DNA from: Pycnococcus provasolii
Lineage: Eukaryota; Chlorophyta; Pseudoscourfieldiophyceae; Pseudoscourfieldiales
Length of the DNA: 64,000 bases
Direction of reading: 5' to 3'
NCBI GenBank assembly: GCA_049487715.1
Contig: CP150558.1
Span: forward strand, 733,735 to 797,734
The position numbers and the translations under genes were made by a program. Shown piece by piece: positions 49,401 through 58,367 of the stretch. The notes below the pieces were generated by a model. That model ran no database searches, was not told the DNA's origin, and was given only the letters and a program-made list of their open reading frames with translations. Each line of letters starts with the position of its first letter. The stretch's first letter is position 1.

Positions 49401-52400
49401 CTGCCACCGTCGTCTTCCGCGCCACTGCTCTCGTATCCAAAGGTGAGCCTGATCGTTTCCGTCTTCACCGATAGCGAAGCTTGTGTGGGTGAAAAGCTTC
49501 CGTCCGTTTCGATTGACCCTTCCACGGTGGCTCCCGCGAGCTCAAACTTGAGTGCAAGTGCGTACGTCGTCTCCTCGCTCGACGTCTTCACGGTCACGTC
49601 AAGGTAGTACAGTTGCATAGAATCTCCCGTCAGCGCTGGTGGAATGGCGCTCTGCAGCTGATTATCGGAGTCGCCGATGGACCTCACGCTTGCAGCCCAG
49701 TCGACGGGCTCGCTCGACTCGCTGTCTCCAATCGTCAGCTGATAGGAGCTGTCCTGCGAAGCAATCTTCGCCTTTAGCGTGACAGGATCCACTGTGGCGG
49801 CGAGGCTGAAGCTGCCCGACGATTCGTCATCACCAAGGGAGTTTACGTACTTGATTTCCAGCGACTGGATCTCCAGGGCGAGGGAGCCCATGGGAATTGT
49901 CACCGTTCCATCGGTACTGCCCTGAATGGTCAGCGACGTGGGCTTATTATTCGCACCGCACTCCGCGGCGACGCTCGCCGTGATTTTGGTCTCTGTCTCG
50001 TCATCGGTCGTGTACGTCAACTTCCCCTGAACGTCATCGCCTCCCGTGCAGAAGGGTGCTCCGCTCAGCTCGATCTTCGCATCGCCCATACTTACCGTCG
50101 TTTCAAACGACGCGAAAGCACCTTCGTCCCACGTTCCCGCGAGAGTGGCCTCCGAGCTCCAAATGCTGCACTCGAACGACACGCCGATGTCGTATTTGCC
50201 GTTGCCATCTTCATCCGAAACATCAAGTTGCACGCTGCTGATTGAAACGCTGTCGCCGAGCATGTCTGAGAATTTTGCAAGCAGATTTGTCATGCCTTCC
50301 TCGCCATCTTCCTCCAACTCCCCATTCAAGCTCAGTGTCTTAAGTGCCCCATCCTCAATCGCCAGTGATAGTGCAATGCCGCCAGCCTTGCCTTCGAATG
50401 TGAACGCTGACTTGGGCTGGTTCGTATACGTCATGCTTAGGCTAGAGATCTCCATGTTCAGGAAATCGGTGTCGTAGGTTACGGTGAAAGCATCCTCCGT
50501 TGTCGCTTCGATCGATATGCTTGAAGCAGAAGGATCAGAACGATCGAGCACATACTCGACAGTGCCCTGCAGCGTGACCTCCGTCGTGCTGACGGGATCA
50601 ATCGACAATGCAGGAAGATCAATGCTCGAAGTCCCATCAATCTTTAGACTCGTGACTGTTTGTCCATCGCACACCGCGCTCGCTATCGCTGCTACCGTGA
50701 TCTTACTCTCAGTGGATGGGATGCTAACCGATACTTCGCCCTCGACATCACCACCGCCAGAACAGAATGGAGCGCCGCTCAGCTTGATTGACGTGCTTTC
50801 GGTCGCTACGTCAGCAGTGAATGACTGGAATGTGGATCCCAAAAACTTTGCCGTCACGCTACCTTCGGAGCCAAAGAGTGTAGCGCCAAGCTCTATATCG
50901 AGGGCCCAATTCGAGTCGCCGTCAGAATCGCTTGCGTCAAGTTTGATTGAGCTCAGCTCGAAGCTCTCGCCAAACATGTTTGAGAATTTGCTCAGAAGAT
51001 TTGTCATGCCGTCGTCGCTCGAGTCCGAAACGGCGCCATCAAGGCTCATCGACTCGAACCCGTCCGCACCCGCGCTTAGCTCCAGGCTTATACCGCCGAT
51101 GGTTCCGGTAAAGCTCCAGCTACCCTTCGCAGCATCGCTCGCCTTCGAAACCGTTACTGACAGATCGGACACCTCCAGGTTGAAGAGTCCGTCGTATGCA
51201 ACAGTGAAAGCTTCGCCAGCGGATGCCGTTATATCGTACGTCGCATCGGAGAAATCGGAGTTCGATCCTGGCCTCCACGTGATGGTTCCCGTAAGGGCAA
51301 TCTCCGATGTACTGAGGCCACCAGCACCGAGTTCTGGTACCGTGAAGGAAATTTCCTGATCCGTAATGCCCTCCTGAGCAAGCTCAACTCCGAGATCAAT
51401 CGCGCTTCCTGCCCACTGAATCACATCGGAAGCACTCTGAGCACGAGCGGGTACGAAGTTGGCAGCTAGAGCAAGCATCATTAGGACGGCTAAGCCGTAC
51501 ATGCGACGGTAGTACGCTGCGGCACCACCGTGCGCAGCATTTCCTGCTGTGCGATGCAACGCAATAGCGCAAATTCCAAACAGCCCTGTCCAGGCGAGCC
51601 CTGACAATCGCCAAGCCGCTGACGCGCTGCTGCCGCCGCCAGCTGAAAGGAGAGCGCGCCGCCTTGTCGTCGCATCTTTCTCCGCGGTCGCGTCCACGGG
51701 ACCACAGTCCGCAAGCGATTTGTTCAGAATATCGCGCGACGCGACCGAGATGGCGTGACGAGCTGTGTCTGCAAGGTGAGCAGGGCTGGTATCAACCACC
51801 ATTCCAGGCTCACGACGAGCTGACACACCCCAAGGTTCCGCAAGGAAGTAGCCGCCGTCGGCATCGACGAAAGTTCGATTTGCCATCGCAACGGGTGAAG
51901 CTAGTGCCGACACCACCGCAGGGAGCATCCCCAGCGTGAAGTCCGAGCTCACGTAGGCCTGCAGCTGCACCTTGCTATTCGCCAGCTTACCCCCGACAAC
52001 CACCACGCCATCGTCGTTCAGGCCATGCATGGACATGGACACATTCATGGTACCCTCAGTTGCCTCGCCAGCTCTTGTCGACAAGTCCGTGCTGATCTGA
52101 GCAGCGACCTTCCTCTGCTCCTCCGATATCTCCGACGAGTCAAGAGCCACGCTTGCGACAACCGTAGATACCGAGAACGAGTCGTGCGCGATAGTCTCGG
52201 AATCGGCGAAGGATGTGAGTGGCTCCTTAAGGCCATTCGCATGCATGCCCTCGCGCTGCATCGCACGTGCAAGATCCAAAAGACCTGCAGCATCGCCCCA
52301 TCCACCCCACGCGCCACGAGCATCGGCGACGGATGCAGGAGGTGGAAATTTGGAGCACGCCTTCAACGGATAATTCGTATCCACAAATACAGGGTCTGTG

Positions 52401-55400
52401 CACGTCTCCTCAGAAGCTTGCTTGGCAGTCCTGTAGGAACCTTGAATTTCCGTTGCAATCAATTCCGCCACGGATGCATGCACATCGTCAAGATATGCCG
52501 TGAACACGGCCTTTGCGAATGTCGCGGGATACACTTCGTTCACTTCCACATTGAAAGCCTTCTTCACACCACCAGCAACGCTTCCCTTCACCTCAGCGGT
52601 TACCAATCCCTCGATGCCAGAATCGTACACACCCTCGAGCCATACCGTATTTGACATCGCGTACGTCTCGTTGGTCAAACGATCAACCTCGTCCTGTCGA
52701 GCTTCACACGACGACGGATCCGCAACCGCGAGGCAATGAGTCAATAAGGACTTCGCATCGTTGAGCTTGATGACGAGCGAGACGTACGGATTCATTGGCG
52801 TGGGCTTGGCGGCGGTAATCTGTATTTTTTCGAGTGAGGCGGCGGCAGACGTTTTACTCTTCAGCACTTTTGCAGCCTTTGCGAGAGCGCTGACCATTTC
52901 GCCTGCATTGGACGTTGCTAGCAATGCGCGGCGGGATGCGCTGACAGATCCAGGGCTCGCCACGTTCAGCGCCGCCACGATGCATGCCCCGAAGTTGAGA
53001 GGGTGGCTGCGACACAGACTTTGCTGCGATGCCATCGCATCACTTGACAGACCCTCCTCGATCTGTGAAGCCACTCGCTTGTGGTACTTCGTTACTTCCA
53101 CGTCGATGTAGGAAGAGTAAGCCTTAAGGGCACTGGCAGACCCTTCATTTGCACCCTCATTATCTAGCTTCATCGCGAAGAACGATTTCATGTCTTGCGA
53201 ATGCACGTCGTGCGATGACGTCAAAACTTTAGCGTTGACAACGGCATTTTCGCCCGGATGGAATTCCAAATCTATCATAAATCCGTAAGTGCGTGTTTCA
53301 AAGTCCTTCGGCACATCCAGCCCGAGACCGTCTTTCATGGCAAGTATACCATTAACTGCGGAAACGTGATGAATCTTAGCCATCCACGATACTCCAAGAG
53401 CAGCAATGCTGGCGTCGATGTGGAGGTCAACGGCATCTATGTTTCCCATCTCAGTCCGGAGGATAATCTCAGCCTGCACATTCTGCGTCTTCAGTTGACT
53501 CGCCAAATCTTGCGTGCCAACTTTGCTTGGATCGTCAAAAGCAGCAGGATCGGACTTGCCACCCTCTTTGAACAGTCTGCCAGTCTTGTGGTGCACCCGA
53601 TGAATCTCATTCTGGCTGCCTAGCCTGAAAGCGCCAATGTACGCTATATTCATGAAAAACTTTCCCGTGGCAACCACTGCGTTCCCGTTCGACTGGCTTG
53701 GAGAGCCGGAAAGCATGCCAGGACCTGAATTGGATAGATCCATCTCAAGCACAATATTCGAACGATCGAACGACCTCAACCAGATCGCATTGCCCAAGTC
53801 CATGCTGCTGAAGGAAATGGACGACTTCCTCTTCGGAGGGCGGAGACAGCCGTCGCTGATTCTGCCCGTGTTGATCGCCGCGGGATCCTCATTGATCGTG
53901 ACGACGGCATCGTAGAAAGTAGTGGCATTAAGAAGTCGAGCGTTTGCATCGGTATATGAAGGAACGTTCGCAATGTCCACGAAAGGCTGCATCATCTGGA
54001 AGCCGTCGATGACTTTGAAATGCGCCTCGATACTGATGGCGTCGACGACGCGAGCGGCTTCCTTGTTCTTGGCGACATGGAAGTGCAACTTCACCTCGTG
54101 CTTGTAGAAGTCTTCGCGAGATTCAGCCTCGTCCCTCTCAGCCTTGCCCCACGACGCCTTGACCGCATATCCCAGGCACTTCACGTACGGCTTTTCGAAG
54201 TTGGTACTCATACCTACCGTGCCTTGCCAGAATCTCACGTACCTAGAGAGTGACAGCGAGATTGGATCAGATCCGAGGGTTATCGTGCGGAACGTGAGAA
54301 GCCCGCCCGCACTGAGCTTGCCAGTCGCATCATCAGCCGTGATTTGCAGGCTTCCCTTCGCACGCCAAACCACAGCATTCGGGGTGTCCCTTGAGATACT
54401 GTGCAGCTTGATCGGATATGTGCGCGGCAGTTCCACGTTAAACCTTCCATTCAGTAGATACTGGTGAGACTTGCCATCCGTGGTAATCAGCTCAGAGACA
54501 GAGCCGCCGTCCGCGCGTAGCACAATACCCGTCTCTGGCCACTCCAGGTCGCCGCGCAGAGGTGTGTCGAGTTGTAAGCGCTTTCGGGTGCCATCGAAGG
54601 CACCATCGAGCTCCATTACGCTGGGCCTTGTGTGATTGCCGCTCCTCCCAAACAGCGCGGTGTACAACGCAAGTCCGGCGTTTTGTTCGTGAAATTTCTT
54701 CCACATGCCCTTCGACCTATCCACGCGCGCAATGAAGTACAATCCAGCCCGGTACAGCTTCGTCGCGGTGCCATCCAGGCGCTGAGCAAAGCGAGTCTTG
54801 GCACCCACCACCGGGCCATTCTCGTGGAGCTCGTCGCGCAGCTCGTCGGCGGATGGAAGCAAGTTGCGGTACGTGCCACGCTTACCCACCATGACAACGG
54901 CCGAACTCTCGAGCGACAGCTCGTGTTCCACCAGTGCAGCCAATTCGCGATCAATCGGCTCCAGCACGATCGACGCAGACTTTCTTGAAGCCGCTATGCC
55001 AACCATGCGTCGCGATGGCGCAGCCTTTATGCCTGCCTCAGTGTGCACAAAATCGGCGACGACGTGTGCGCGCGCCGCCTGCAGTCTCTTCACCTGCTCT
55101 GCATTAAGACCCTTTGGCTGCGATGACGACGAAAGCTGGCCCAGGCACGTGACGGACACCGAAGGTTTGCTTCGCAGCTCTGTCTTCGAGTCAAGCATGC
55201 ACGCGTTCGAAGCGCGCGAGCTCAAGCGCGCGTAGCTGAGCATGTCATATATGCCGACAACAGGGCCTGTTCCATTGAAGGCATTCTCCATATCCGCCGA
55301 CACTCCCACGAGGTGGAACGCGTTCTTCACAAACTCGATGGCATTTTGCGAATCTCCATTGTGGTCTGGAGACACGAGGTAGGCTGCAGGTGCACTCGCG

Positions 55401-57730
55401 GCATCCGTGTGGTGTGCGAAGGTGGTCTCGAACGACCCCGATATTTCTCCGTCTGCGGCATGCTGCGATGCCCACGAACTCAGCGCGTGTATCTCCGTGC
55501 TTCTACCGCTGGCGAGCGACGCGAACATCTTTGCACCCTTGATTGTGAGCTGTCCAGCAGCCTCTGGCGCGGCGATGCTGACATCGATGCTCTCCTGCGG
55601 AGCGTCCGCCGTTACGGCGAGCTGCTTGACGCTTGCATCGCCGCTGCAGCCGACGGACGTCTTGGCAGACCACGTTTGAGAGAGTGACGGCGCCCATACG
55701 AGCGGATTCGCAAAGGTAAGCGATACGTCACTGCTGCTGGAATCTGGACGACACGGCTTTGTGATGTCGAATATCGCCTTTATTCCACCTGGCGTCACCC
55801 ACTCTCCGCTCATCGTGGAGACGAGCTCGCACGACCCTTCATCGAACACGACGCTGCTTTTGAACGACCCGCCATTGTTCCTGGTCATGGTGCCTTGCAA
55901 GTTCACGTTGGTGTTGCCGGTGACGACGAAGCTGAGCGACTCGTCCGCAACGCTGTCCGATCGTATCGGCAGCGCCGACAGGATCGTCTGAACGAATGTG
56001 CCGTCGCTGATTCTCAGCAATTTCCTCAGCGGCGCGTTGCCATTTGAGTCCAAAGACGGTTGGATGAACGAAGCGCCCGTTGATCCTCCTCCGAGCTTCA
56101 GAATGGCTTCGAAGTTGACGTACGGGGCCCTTCCCTGAAGCTTGCCTGCGACGTGCACAATTCCGTGTGACGCCCCGTAGCTTGCCTCGATGCTCGGCGT
56201 CTCCATGACGCGCTCGTACTTCAGTTTGACACGCTCCAGGGTGGCAAAATTGCTTTCGGAGAGGCATCCGCTTTCGAAGAGGCTCAGGGGCATGGTTAAG
56301 GCGTCCATTTTCATGTCCACCTGAGCGGTATTGAGATTCCACGGCGGCTTGGTAGACCCGCTGCACGCAAGCTTCGTCGTCCCTTTTGCGGTGAAGTTGG
56401 ATGCCATCACGTATGCAGAGACATCCGGCGTCTGTGAGTTGCCACCGCCACACACGTCATCGTCGACGGCGTAGAAGCGTTCCGTGCTTGCGGCTCCTGC
56501 ACGCAATCGCGTCACCGCGGTGTCTGGACCAAACACGCGACGTTCGTCGTACGCATTGAGGCGCCCCGACGCATCGACTTGTGCCGTGACGTGCACATCC
56601 TCTGCTTTATCTTTTTCGTACCCGATGGCGGCGGCGACGATAGACCGGCGCACGGACAGCTTCGCACCAAACGACTTGATCGCCTGAGTGCTGGAAACGA
56701 GCTGAGTTCCCAGGCGAGAAGAGAATGTTGCCATTGTCGTGCCAAGCGCGCCGGCGATGATTTCGTTGAAGGCTATCGTCTGCGACGTTAAGGTGACCTG
56801 CCATATGCCGTACTCGAGGTTGGGGTCGCTCGAGCTGCTGGCCTTGTACACGCACTTGGCGCGAAGCTGCGACGAAGAACTCGGCGCGCCGAAGAGCTCA
56901 GCCTGGCGTCTTTGCGTGTCGTACGTGAAGAAGTCGACCGCTATGGGCAGAACGGGGTTTGAGGAACTTTGAGGAACTTTGGTGCGAAGCACCACGTCCG
57001 CCTTCTTGTCGTGGACGGCACACCCGCGGATGACGGCGTGCTTTTTGTTCTTGTCGTCGCACGCGATGTCCACGAGGCACGCACTCGACTCGACGCCCGT
57101 CTTCTTGTCCGTGGTTCCTGTTCGCCTGAGTCCCGCGTAGTTGGTAGCCGCCCGTCGAAGTCTCGCGTACGCGTCGACATTCTGCGCACTGCAGGCGCAG
57201 GTGTCTTGCGAGCTTGTGTAGATGATGACGTTGTCGTCCTTGTAGCACGTGTACGTGTACGTGGGTTTGCGCGGCTGCGCCGTTTTGTTTGCATCCATTT
57301 GGGCCGCCCGCCACGCCGTCCATTCTTGCGCTTGCGTCGCCGTCCACGCTTCTGACGCAACGACGTGCATTGGCGTGGTGGCCTTGAGCGGTCCGCCGGC
57401 GTGCTTGGCCAACGTCGAGCTGTCGGCTGCAGCGAGGACGAGGCCTAGTTGTAGCAGAAGAGCGACCACGCAGAGGAGTGCGGTGGCCCTGAGGGTCCGC
57501 CACGACGTGATGCGACGGCCAGAAGAGGGCGAATAGGCGCCCTCAAGCCCAGGTCTCTTAAGGTGCCCACAGGCACGTGCATAGGCCATGGCGGCCGTTG
57601 GCGCGTGCATGGGGGCGAGGGGTGACGACGGGTGCAAGCTACAACGACGTGGCAAGCTACAACGACGGTTGTCAGGGGGCGGCGGCTCCTCCCCTCTCCT
57701 CTCCCCTCTCTCCCTCTCCCCCTGCACCAT
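43469..57730 (-). CDS. Giant membrane-anchored surface protein with internal repeats
   Basis: An intronless frame of 4753 residues; family not recognised. ATG 57730 is first, but ATG 57589 (residue 48) sits closer to the signal anchor (LLCVVALLLQLGLVLAA, 85-101). The long beta-rich N-terminal half has few domains I can name. Residues about 2040-2096 hold two hydrophobic stretches, the second (MYGLAVLMMLALAANFVPARA, from residue 2077) looking like a new signal peptide. A tandem unit of about 238 residues occurs twice (about 2145-2385 and 2386-2620). Residues about 3614-3954 carry propeller-like YGxGxWV repeats; about 4058-4207 is a coiled coil. A membrane helix (about 4580-4608) is followed by a basic stop and a roughly 145-residue cytosolic tail. 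Arg-Arg-x-Leu sites occur at residues 1600, 2024, 2875, 3251 and 4304. Role: cell surface (inference). Confidence 0.85.
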   Translation of the reverse strand: MVQGERERGERRGEEPPPPDNRRCSLPRRCSLHPSSPLAPMHAPTAAMAYARACGHLKRPGLEGAYSPSSGRRITSWRTLRATALLCVVALLLQLGLVLAAADSSTLAKHAGGPLKATTPMHVVASEAWTATQAQEWTAWRAAQMDANKTAQPRKPTYTYTCYKDDNVIIYTSSQDTCACSAQNVDAYARLRRAATNYAGLRRTGTTDKKTGVESSACLVDIACDDKNKKHAVIRGCAVHDKKADVVLRTKVPQSSSNPVLPIAVDFFTYDTQRRQAELFGAPSSSSQLRAKCVYKASSSSDPNLEYGIWQVTLTSQTIAFNEIIAGALGTTMATFSSRLGTQLVSSTQAIKSFGAKLSVRRSIVAAAIGYEKDKAEDVHVTAQVDASGRLNAYDERRVFGPDTAVTRLRAGAASTERFYAVDDDVCGGGNSQTPDVSAYVMASNFTAKGTTKLACSGSTKPPWNLNTAQVDMKMDALTMPLSLFESGCLSESNFATLERVKLKYERVMETPSIEASYGASHGIVHVAGKLQGRAPYVNFEAILKLGGGSTGASFIQPSLDSNGNAPLRKLLRISDGTFVQTILSALPIRSDSVADESLSFVVTGNTNVNLQGTMTRNNGGSFKSSVVFDEGSCELVSTMSGEWVTPGGIKAIFDITKPCRPDSSSSDVSLTFANPLVWAPSLSQTWSAKTSVGCSGDASVKQLAVTADAPQESIDVSIAAPEAAGQLTIKGAKMFASLASGRSTEIHALSSWASQHAADGEISGSFETTFAHHTDAASAPAAYLVSPDHNGDSQNAIEFVKNAFHLVGVSADMENAFNGTGPVVGIYDMLSYARLSSRASNACMLDSKTELRSKPSVSVTCLGQLSSSSQPKGLNAEQVKRLQAARAHVVADFVHTEAGIKAAPSRRMVGIAASRKSASIVLEPIDRELAALVEHELSLESSAVVMVGKRGTYRNLLPSADELRDELHENGPVVGAKTRFAQRLDGTATKLYRAGLYFIARVDRSKGMWKKFHEQNAGLALYTALFGRSGNHTRPSVMELDGAFDGTRKRLQLDTPLRGDLEWPETGIVLRADGGSVSELITTDGKSHQYLLNGRFNVELPRTYPIKLHSISRDTPNAVVWRAKGSLQITADDATGKLSAGGLLTFRTITLGSDPISLSLSRYVRFWQGTVGMSTNFEKPYVKCLGYAVKASWGKAERDEAESREDFYKHEVKLHFHVAKNKEAARVVDAISIEAHFKVIDGFQMMQPFVDIANVPSYTDANARLLNATTFYDAVVTINEDPAAINTGRISDGCLRPPKRKSSISFSSMDLGNAIWLRSFDRSNIVLEMDLSNSGPGMLSGSPSQSNGNAVVATGKFFMNIAYIGAFRLGSQNEIHRVHHKTGRLFKEGGKSDPAAFDDPSKVGTQDLASQLKTQNVQAEIILRTEMGNIDAVDLHIDASIAALGVSWMAKIHHVSAVNGILAMKDGLGLDVPKDFETRTYGFMIDLEFHPGENAVVNAKVLTSSHDVHSQDMKSFFAMKLDNEGANEGSASALKAYSSYIDVEVTKYHKRVASQIEEGLSSDAMASQQSLCRSHPLNFGACIVAALNVASPGSVSASRRALLATSNAGEMVSALAKAAKVLKSKTSAAASLEKIQITAAKPTPMNPYVSLVIKLNDAKSLLTHCLAVADPSSCEARQDEVDRLTNETYAMSNTVWLEGVYDSGIEGLVTAEVKGSVAGGVKKAFNVEVNEVYPATFAKAVFTAYLDDVHASVAELIATEIQGSYRTAKQASEETCTDPVFVDTNYPLKACSKFPPPASVADARGAWGGWGDAAGLLDLARAMQREGMHANGLKEPLTSFADSETIAHDSFSVSTVVASVALDSSEISEEQRKVAAQISTDLSTRAGEATEGTMNVSMSMHGLNDDGVVVVGGKLANSKVQLQAYVSSDFTLGMLPAVVSALASPVAMANRTFVDADGGYFLAEPWGVSARREPGMVVDTSPAHLADTARHAISVASRDILNKSLADCGPVDATAEKDATTRRRALLSAGGGSSASAAWRLSGLAWTGLFGICAIALHRTAGNAAHGGAAAYYRRMYGLAVLMMLALAANFVPARAQSASDVIQWAGSAIDLGVELAQEGITDQEISFTVPELGAGGLSTSEIALTGTITWRPGSNSDFSDATYDITASAGEAFTVAYDGLFNLEVSDLSVTVSKASDAAKGSWSFTGTIGGISLELSAGADGFESMSLDGAVSDSSDDGMTNLLSKFSNMFGESFELSSIKLDASDSDGDSNWALDIELGATLFGSEGSVTAKFLGSTFQSFTADVATESTSIKLSGAPFCSGGGDVEGEVSVSIPSTESKITVAAIASAVCDGQTVTSLKIDGTSSIDLPALSIDPVSTTEVTLQGTVEYVLDRSDPSASSISIEATTEDAFTVTYDTDFLNMEISSLSMTYTNQPKSAFTFEGKAGGIALSLAIEDGALKTLSLNGELEEDGEEGMTNLLAKFSDMLGDSVSISSVQLDVSDEDGNGKYDIGVSFECSIWSSEATLAGTWDEGAFASFETTVSMGDAKIELSGAPFCTGGDDVQGKLTYTTDDETETKITASVAAECGANNKPTSLTIQGSTDGTVTIPMGSLALEIQSLEIKYVNSLGDDESSGSFSLAATVDPVTLKAKIASQDSSYQLTIGDSESSEPVDWAASVRSIGDSDNQLQSAIPPALTGDSMQLYYLDVTVKTSSEETTYALALKFELAGATVEGSIETDGSFSPTQASLSVKTETIRLTFGYESSGAEDDGGSTYDATFALLQELGGESAKVSAFDLEGSVTIDEGGNFDVSVSQGDDPITISVLGTDFVITGLSCTYASSSSQLTLKANVEDTFSIDVAATLPIKSDSSRRHLNQGDQGGSLQSVAFTTESIQFSDLASLGAMGSLVGKGIADIEGEITDLELSYDASTGDVEVSATITIMSFEADISATYGSSDNILKTFSIDMRLGDSIQLTAEGTSPCGEDGSGGTISGKIKMDDLPYGLGNLDLDCSATFTCKSGANGNRAIQSVAVVAEVNEGLDLTFDAFNVGLNTLRVEYDSADGQFSFTGGFGTDGATQVELRFNYSPGGEQSASDINLELEVKEDISFESLHNMLLGEDNARAATQSLSDDASGIGADVKASSIKPGSIIQLGMVNGVVKFAIVGLLRIYDMDVRLVIVGEDLTNADTRRFFVAVDIAADAGALPEAIRTIAEQSGGLQMSVMIANKEGTFTYPRPNLDEPNGDGARRLLADVEEEPDDPDGDDDSQEVVEMDDKFVLKITPGEANDPFKDLKADQVQPSEEAGSSSSPFNSDDFGSALYVTIGSISPLDFSVFVSINIEKQFGGGTACATETTLKNVRVGFRYQNNAPSLFLASNWKISMPECEDDAPVDGTEPTVLRLAGEIGISLPFTITGALMLDAGDDGWNNPFDLTESLTIYQVSVQFGFTPPTLTQFGISAQADLGELKGDVELYVQIVPTPQALFRSELENVDSGKLFAMMMGSSDGASFFADGDPSFIEAAKFSAYANTGAPRTLGDSGEEIPTGFGVATEGASLLWGLVTADELSLSVGTASQGVGGSVQVFANIDPIILFGGMLQITGREATSRPSLWQTIWDRRGDNGETYGPMSAAYGAGLWVVFEARYDYNVVRENVVRKHKYFVDDMPDGTKSEWWSINDRIKNGYISNMIAFGEDTWFVFGSKPPQMYPAQRSGQDGMLEFSLQQMIKGIDDPVPPRCGGPLGPKRFCALGYEIEERDKEKSSVISNVGFGDGRWLVWWDKEQTIDDYSYNYHSDINSFDNFLEELNESSAEKNHNRCGALAYGGTFWFYQTHNSARKVISMDGIVYESVRPPFIHTMKRSALELAGWLEDNAKNGYLADQIAYGNGKWVACMYKQMDDDPERRSDAKVHVTESLTSTTSYSNPILYVDVQASTNPSVIVCADGRLYFLGIEVLLTFYLTVNTGDANCRTILEEKGVELTEPTNNNVQIPEGGGVYFDGQISWGELKINVAFSANSYRIWESDAQIQFYLAVDAGDSSIITVVVKQLAESLGTMLQRFVDDIINFGRAFVESIQKQLKDAEDEVTRVQNEINEAINKAQQKLDDASDWAEQQWSYYQQYTNDCGFWDPAACAKAGFYATAGATADAAIVVAREFLNQARNAVDSLADTARGALRLAQDALNLANEALEMLRNALYEGISSTMNAINSAADALDAIISLNNLSVEACIGEGCEQAARLSVTVDLFRMGGATHELEIFELSIKALASSAMSAFGDSILSFVKSFIPENIRSALNLDRRRRSRRWQRRLLQSYENVDCLNATQVRECFPECCTDDSKSWATLEDSLLATETLSRGGAFTARLKRGSALSPEETTSAALDVFLSTRGTYVNTNGKAPIFSAAARKPKPRYGDIILAYEPGEVNDFAGNDIPTLLTPVLKSATYGLDSEGTAKVDLACKKCGGLPSNGLWRVHVSGVVYQDMPAVISALGSRKMQLQLRYEMLGRGYLSPTLVELAAGSAEAMLGRFDDENRPMVKALADRPAVAEVASYSEYTAEAVCRVDNSSASGGSNIITAITKKSGGNGLSDGAMAGIAIAMLIVGMVTVACIVAVIYKKKKAVKMRQKSGTYAEPGAAASHGVQMSSFKFEENTPDADTPLVEEATIAAASSSPLKRQVSMRDDPSFRRTGSSRGDIVTVAARRWLAVLGDTRVTGTVVDDAPPGANHVKVYFPGDGEHEGQLETVDVNDAKSDVSMLLKSC
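49870..51297 (-). repeat. Tandem protein repeat (two units of about 238 residues) in giant gene 2
   Basis: Unit 1 (about 51297-50580) and unit 2 (about 50575-49870) share landmarks in the same order: an opening GTITW/GTVEY strand, NLEVSDLSV/NMEISSLSM, GGISLEL/GGIALSL, MTNLLSKFSNMFG/MTNLLAKFSDMLG, and LSGAPFCSGG/LSGAPFCTGG. Both landmark pairs are about 715 bp apart. A third, weaker unit may follow. Confidence 0.85.
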
Positions 57731-58192
57731 TTTCCTGCTCCCCTAACGCCAACCATGTCGGTGCCGTGCAAGCTGAGGCGAGCGGTGTTCACGCAATCAA
57801 ATGTGTATCATTCCCAATAAGCCTTATCGACAGAAAAATAGTTAAGGTCGCGTTGGTTTCGGGTCTATTTTCCGGTTGCATTCCCCACTCAAATTCCCCC
57901 CGATCCGGCGACCCCCGCCCCCCCCCCCCCCCCGTAATAAATTAATGGCGCCGCGGCCGTCAGCGTGCGTGCGTTCTATCAACGCACTCTATGGGCTATT
58001 GAAGAGGACACATTGGGCAGCCACCTGCGAGAAACCCCGTCTTTATTAAGCCCGGGTATCAAACATTGATAGTTCACGCTCCTATCAGGTATCAATACAT
58101 TTGCCCTTATCAATAAGTGTCAAAGAAGTATGGCGCCGTGGGGAAAATAAATAAAAGTGAAGAGTGAAGGTTACTATGGGGTAAAAGTGAAG
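57731..58192. other. Upstream region of giant gene 2, with a 16-nt poly-C
   Basis: The promoter/leader of the giant gene, a C run at 57918-57933, and several TATCAA/TTGATA motifs (58055-58125). No gene is seen. Confidence 0.5.
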
Positions 58193-58350
58193 GGCGTGCC
58201 CGAGTGCGTCTCGGCGCGCCAGACCCTTCCAAGGGGAGAATAGGTCGAGAGAAAACTCCGACCTATATCCTGGTTAAAAGTCCAATGTCAAGGAGGCACC
58301 TGAATCCCTCCTAATCAAACAACGGTGAAAATAGTCGGGGGGAAACCCCC
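58193..58350 (+). ncRNA. Candidate structured RNA: four consecutive strong hairpins
   Basis: Within 158 bp: (1) 58193-58220, an 8-bp stem GGCGTGCC/GGCGCGCC (one G-U), a bulged C and a 3-bp inner stem; (2) 58241-58265, a 7-bp stem TAGGTCG/CGACCTA with inner GAG-AAAA-CTC; (3) 58291-58312, AGGAGG/CCTCCT; (4) 58337-58350, GGGGG-GAAA-CCCCC, a GNRA tetraloop. It matches no RNA class I know (not tRNA, SRP, U-snRNA or group I core). The strand is uncertain. Confidence 0.35.
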
Positions 58351-58367
58351 AAACAAACGTTCGACTA

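Noticed and set aside
58193-58350. Group I intron, tRNA, SRP or U-snRNA
   Set aside because: The conserved core sequences of these classes are absent; only the hairpins remain, so it is left as an unclassified candidate.
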